Positions 39,295-43,082 of a stretch of DNA of 43,082 nt are shown in pieces. The DNA lies in the NCBI GenBank assembly GCA_002938195.1, contig PTKX01000007.1:1-43082 (forward strand). The letters run 5' to 3'. This DNA comes from Alphaproteobacteria bacterium MarineAlpha5_Bin7 (GTDB taxonomy: Bacteria > Pseudomonadota > Alphaproteobacteria > HIMB59 > GCA-002718135). The stretch's first letter is position 1. Every line of letters begins with the position of its first letter. The position numbers and the translations under genes were made by a program. Under the pieces are notes generated by a model, which saw only the letters and a program-made list of their open reading frames with translations, made no database searches and was not told where the DNA came from.

Positions 39295-41348
39295 ATAAAG
39301 TAGAGTATCTTTCAAATAAGATTTTAATTCCATCAAATAGTCAACCTTTTAAAATAATTAGTGATTTTAAGGAAAGTGGAGATCAACCCGAGGCTATTAG
39401 TTCACTAGTAAAAAATATTAAAAAAGGTGAAAGGGAGCAAGTTCTTTTGGGAGTAACTGGTTCAGGTAAAACTTTTACTATGGCTAAAGTAATAGAAGAA
39501 TTGCAACGTCCATCTCTGATAATGGCTCCAAATAAAACCTTGGCAGCACAATTGTATGGGGAGATGAAAAGTTTATTTCCAAATAATAAAGTTGAGTATT
39601 TTGTTAGCTACTATGATTACTATACTCCTGAAGCTTATGTTCCTAGATCTGATACATACATTGAAAAAGAATCTTCTATCAATGAACAGATTGATCGTCT
39701 TCGTCATTCTGCCACAAGATCTTTAGTTGAAAGAAGAGATACAATAATTGTTGCTTCTGTTTCATGTATTTATGGCATAGGTTCAGTAGATGCTTATTCT
39801 TCAATGTCTTTCACTATATCTAAAAATCAAAAAATCAGTCGCGAACATATAATAAGAAAGCTTGTAGACCTTTTGTATAAAAGAAGAGATATGGATTTTA
39901 AAAGAGGAAGTTTCAGAGCTAAAGGTGATATTTTAGAAATTTTTCCTTCACATTATGAAGATCGTTCTTGGAAAATTTCTATGTTTGGAGATGAAATAGA
40001 ATCAATAGTAGAAATAGATCCATTAACTGCTGAAAAAATTAATATTTTAGACAACATTCGTATTTTTGCTAATTCTCATTATGTTACACCAAAGCCAACA
40101 ATAAAAAAAGCTTTGGGCCAAATAAAAGAAGATTTAAAAAAACAATTAAAAGTATTTGAATTTGAAAAAAAACTTTTAGAAAAACAAAGATTAGATGAAA
40201 GAACAAATTTTGATTTAGAAATGATAGAAACAACAGGAAGTTGTAGCGGAATTGAAAACTATTCTCGATACCTCTCTGGAAGGAAGCCAGGTGAACCTCC
40301 TCCAACTTTGTATGAATATATTCCCGAAGATGCTTTGCTTTTTGTTGATGAAAGTCACTTAACATGTAGTCAAATAGCAGGGATGTATAAGGGGGATTTT
40401 TCAAGAAAATCAACTCTTTCAAAATATGGATTTCGTTTACCTAGTTGCTTAGATAACAGACCTTTAAAAAGAGAAGAATGGGATGCTATGCGACCTCAAA
40501 CTATATTTGTTAGTGCTACACCAAGTGAATATGAATTAAGTAAAACAGAAGGAATATTTGTCGAACAAGTTATTAGACCCACAGGTTTAGTAGATCCTCC
40601 AATACAAATTCATCCAACAGAACATCAAATTGATCATTTAATAGATGAATGCAGAAGTGTTATTGAAAATAAACATAGAGTCATGATTACTACTTTAACA
40701 AAAAAAATGGCAGAAGATTTAACTGAGTATATGCATGAAGAGGGATTCAAAGTGCGTTATCTACATTCTGATATAGATACTTTAGAAAGAATAGCTATTA
40801 TTCGAGATTTGCGTTTAGGAGTTTTTAATATTTTAATAGGCATTAATCTTTTAAGAGAAGGGCTTGATATTCCTGAATGTGCTTTAGTAGCTATCTTGGA
40901 TGCTGATAAAGAAGGTTATTTAAGATCTAAAACAAGTTTAATTCAAACTATTGGAAGAGCTGCAAGAAATGTTGATAGTAGAGTAATAATGTATGCAGAT
41001 AATAATACTAAAAGCATGCAAGAAGCCATTGAAGAAACACGAAGAAGGAGAGAAAAACAATTAAAATATAATAAAGACAATAAAATTACTCCTTTAAGTA
41101 TTAAAAAAAATATTGATCAAATATTAGATAATATTGCCGAACAAGATCATGTTACAATCGAAGTTGAAAATGTAAAAGAATTAGTAGGAAAAGATTTGGA
41201 TAATTATATTAATAAGCTGGATAAAGAAATGAAAGATTTGGCTGCAAAGCTTGAATTTGAAGAAGCTGCTAAAATACGAGATGAGATAAATCGATTAAAA
41301 GCGAAACAGGTTGGCTTGCCCAAAAAGATATTAGGTCTAAAAAATTGA
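39291..41348 (+). CDS. uvrB: UvrABC system protein B
   Basis: GDQPEAISSLV, VTGSGKTFTMAKVI, YYDYYTPEAYVPRSDTYIEKE, LLREGLDIPECALVAILDADKEGYLRS, C-terminal UVR domain. Confidence 0.98.
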   Translation: MNKVEYLSNKILIPSNSQPFKIISDFKESGDQPEAISSLVKNIKKGEREQVLLGVTGSGKTFTMAKVIEELQRPSLIMAPNKTLAAQLYGEMKSLFPNNKVEYFVSYYDYYTPEAYVPRSDTYIEKESSINEQIDRLRHSATRSLVERRDTIIVASVSCIYGIGSVDAYSSMSFTISKNQKISREHIIRKLVDLLYKRRDMDFKRGSFRAKGDILEIFPSHYEDRSWKISMFGDEIESIVEIDPLTAEKINILDNIRIFANSHYVTPKPTIKKALGQIKEDLKKQLKVFEFEKKLLEKQRLDERTNFDLEMIETTGSCSGIENYSRYLSGRKPGEPPPTLYEYIPEDALLFVDESHLTCSQIAGMYKGDFSRKSTLSKYGFRLPSCLDNRPLKREEWDAMRPQTIFVSATPSEYELSKTEGIFVEQVIRPTGLVDPPIQIHPTEHQIDHLIDECRSVIENKHRVMITTLTKKMAEDLTEYMHEEGFKVRYLHSDIDTLERIAIIRDLRLGVFNILIGINLLREGLDIPECALVAILDADKEGYLRSKTSLIQTIGRAARNVDSRVIMYADNNTKSMQEAIEETRRRREKQLKYNKDNKITPLSIKKNIDQILDNIAEQDHVTIEVENVKELVGKDLDNYINKLDKEMKDLAAKLEFEEAAKIRDEINRLKAKQVGLPKKILGLKN

Positions 41349-42355
41349 ATAATTCTATAATATTTGAAGAAAAATCAGAATGTGGTTTAATCTATTTAAA
41401 TAAGCCAAAGGCCTTAAACGCCTTAGATTTAGAAATGACTGACTTATTTTATAAAAAACTAAATGACTGGAAAAATAATATTAAGATTAAAAGAATTTTA
41501 ATTCAAGGAAATGGTAGGGCTTTTTGTGCAGGTGGCGATGTTAAGTCTTTATTTTTATCATCAGGAGTGTCTAATTTAAAAAAAGAATTTTTATTTAAAG
41601 AATATAAATTAAATTATTTAATTGATCAGTTCAATAAACCTTACTTGAGCATCTGGGACGGTATTGTTATGGGAGGAGGAGTTGGTCTTTCAATCTATGG
41701 AAATGTAAGAATAGCGACAGAAAATTCTAAATTTGCAATGCCTGAAACTGCTATTGGTTTTTTCCCAGATGTTGGTAGTAGTTATTTTTTATCTAGAATT
41801 AAAAATAATTTTGGTCTCTATCTAAGCTTAACAGGGAAAGTTATTTCATTTACAGAAATGTTATATTTAGAGCTCGCTACACATTTTTGTAAAAGTTCTA
41901 ATATTGAAAAACTTCAAAGCAACTACATTCATGATGGTTTAGTTTATCCAATCGATAAAATAAATAATGATAATTCTGAATTAATCAATAATAAGAATTT
42001 TATTGAAGAAACTTTTCATGGAGATATTTTTAATATATTTGAAAAATTAAAAAAATCTAATTTAGAATTTGCTAAAATAACCTACCAAAATTTATTGAAA
42101 AGGTGTCCTATGAGTCTTGCTGCAACTGCAGAATTATTTAAAAAAGCAAAAAATTTAACACTAAAAGAATGTTTAGAAATGGAATTTCAATTAAGTCAAA
42201 AAATTGTATATAGAGATGATTTTAATAATGGAGTGGAGTCTGTTTTAGTTATGAAAAATAATAATCCATTATGGAAACCCATTTCTATTGAAGAAATAAC
42301 TTACGAACAGATAAATAGTTTATTTGAAATTCATACTGATAAATTAAATTTATAA
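41345..42355 (+). CDS. Enoyl-CoA hydratase/isomerase family, 3-hydroxyisobutyryl-CoA hydrolase type
   Basis: LNKPKALNALDLEM, GRAFCAGGDVKSLF, GGGVGLSIYGNVRIATENSKFAMPETAIGFFPDVGSSYFLSR; TTG start overlapping uvrB TGA. Confidence 0.9.
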   Translation: MNNSIIFEEKSECGLIYLNKPKALNALDLEMTDLFYKKLNDWKNNIKIKRILIQGNGRAFCAGGDVKSLFLSSGVSNLKKEFLFKEYKLNYLIDQFNKPYLSIWDGIVMGGGVGLSIYGNVRIATENSKFAMPETAIGFFPDVGSSYFLSRIKNNFGLYLSLTGKVISFTEMLYLELATHFCKSSNIEKLQSNYIHDGLVYPIDKINNDNSELINNKNFIEETFHGDIFNIFEKLKKSNLEFAKITYQNLLKRCPMSLAATAELFKKAKNLTLKECLEMEFQLSQKIVYRDDFNNGVESVLVMKNNNPLWKPISIEEITYEQINSLFEIHTDKLNL

Positions 42356-42412
42356 AAAAAATGAAGAAGAAATTTGCTTTGGAAAATTAAGTAGTGTAAA
42401 TTAAATAGCAAT

Positions 42413-43082
42413 ATGTCAAATAATATACCTGGTGGAGCAAAAGTCGTTGTAATCGGTGGCGGTGTTGCTGGATGCTCTGTGGCTTATCATCTCGCTAAAT
42501 ATGGTTGGAATGATGTAGTGTTGCTTGAAAGAGATCAATTAACTTCAGGCACAACATGGCATGCAGCTGGACTAATAGGTCAATTAGGAGCTTCGGCGAC
42601 GCTCACAAAAATTCGCAACCACTCACTAAATTTATATAAAGAGCTTGAAAATGAAACAGGTTTATCAACAGGTTTAAAACAAAATGGATCTTTAACAGTA
42701 GCAACAACTCAAGGAAGGCTAGAAGAACTTAAAAGACAAGTAACTACCGCTCAACTTTATAATGTTGATGCTTCTGAAGTGTCAGTTGAAAAAATAAAAG
42801 AAATCTATCCTTTAATAAACACTGAAGATTTGGTTGGAGGAGTTTACATTCCAAAAGATGGGCAGGCAGATCCTGTAGGAGTAACAAATGTTTTAGCTAA
42901 AGCAGCAAAAAATCATGGTGCTAAAATTATAGAAAAATGTATTGTAAAAAAAATTCTTGTTAAAAATAATAAAATTGAAGGTGTTGAAACAGATAAAGGA
43001 AAAATTGATTGTGAATATGTAGTTCTTGCATCAGGTATGTGGTCTAGACAAATTGCTGCCGATATCAATGTAAGCATTCCTT
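42413..43082 (+). CDS. FAD-dependent oxidoreductase of the dimethylglycine/sarcosine dehydrogenase type (truncated at window end)
   Basis: Manual translation MSNNIPGGAKVVVIGGGVAGCSVAYHLAKYGWNDVVLLERDQLTSGTTWHAAGLIGQ...; Rossmann GxGxxG and TTWHAAG motif. Open to window end, absent from ORF track. Confidence 0.88.
   Translation, partial: MSNNIPGGAKVVVIGGGVAGCSVAYHLAKYGWNDVVLLERDQLTSGTTWHAAGLIGQLGASATLTKIRNHSLNLYKELENETGLSTGLKQNGSLTVATTQGRLEELKRQVTTAQLYNVDASEVSVEKIKEIYPLINTEDLVGGVYIPKDGQADPVGVTNVLAKAAKNHGAKIIEKCIVKKILVKNNKIEGVETDKGKIDCEYVVLASGMWSRQIAADINVSIP

Noticed and set aside
40084-40422. 112-aa antisense ORF within uvrB
   Set aside because: Overlaps strongly conserved uvrB sequence; low-complexity Phe/Leu-rich translation typical of antisense AT-rich frames.
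42356-42412. Glycine riboswitch or 9-codon leader ORF (MKKKFALEN) upstream of the DMGDH-like gene
   Set aside because: The 57-bp spacer is too short for a glycine riboswitch, and a 9-codon ORF in AT-rich DNA is expected by chance.
1-43082. tRNA, rRNA, CRISPR arrays, IS elements, prophage or defence genes
   Set aside because: Nearly all sequence is accounted for by coding genes; intergenic gaps are about 120 bp or less, with no repeat-spacer pattern, transposase or tRNA-like T-loop recognised.

Overview
The window is about 43 kb of AT-rich, very compact bacterial chromosome. Gene content (class I LysRS, COQ9, three-subunit PntAA/PntAB/PntB, CobS/CobT, YdcH/DUF465, DUF1244, Type-2 COX15) points to an alphaproteobacterium, probably a streamlined marine lineage (inference). 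I support about 38 protein-coding genes, all core metabolism or housekeeping. I saw no tRNA, rRNA, CRISPR array, prophage, transposon or defence island, and no clear new multi-gene system. The observations most worth follow-up are: (i) a 37-bp tandem palindrome (two copies of TTTGTATACAAA) filling the gap directly upstream of a MarR-type regulator and overlapping a likely promoter; (ii) a heme A synthase gene divergent from a ferredoxin reductase/ferredoxin pair, resembling the mitochondrial Cox15/Yah1/Arh1 system; (iii) a Tgt with a non-canonical substrate-pocket loop, overlapping a YhhQ-type queuosine-precursor transporter; (iv) convergent gene ends that overlap at 7 of 8 junctions, four of them by exactly 4 bp with interlocked stop codons; (v) a 42-aa membrane mini-ORF missing from the ORF track and coupled by ATGA to a secreted protein of unknown function; (vi) a small J-domain protein with an N-terminal Cys/His cluster beside bolA and cobST. 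No searches were run, so family calls rest on recognised motifs.
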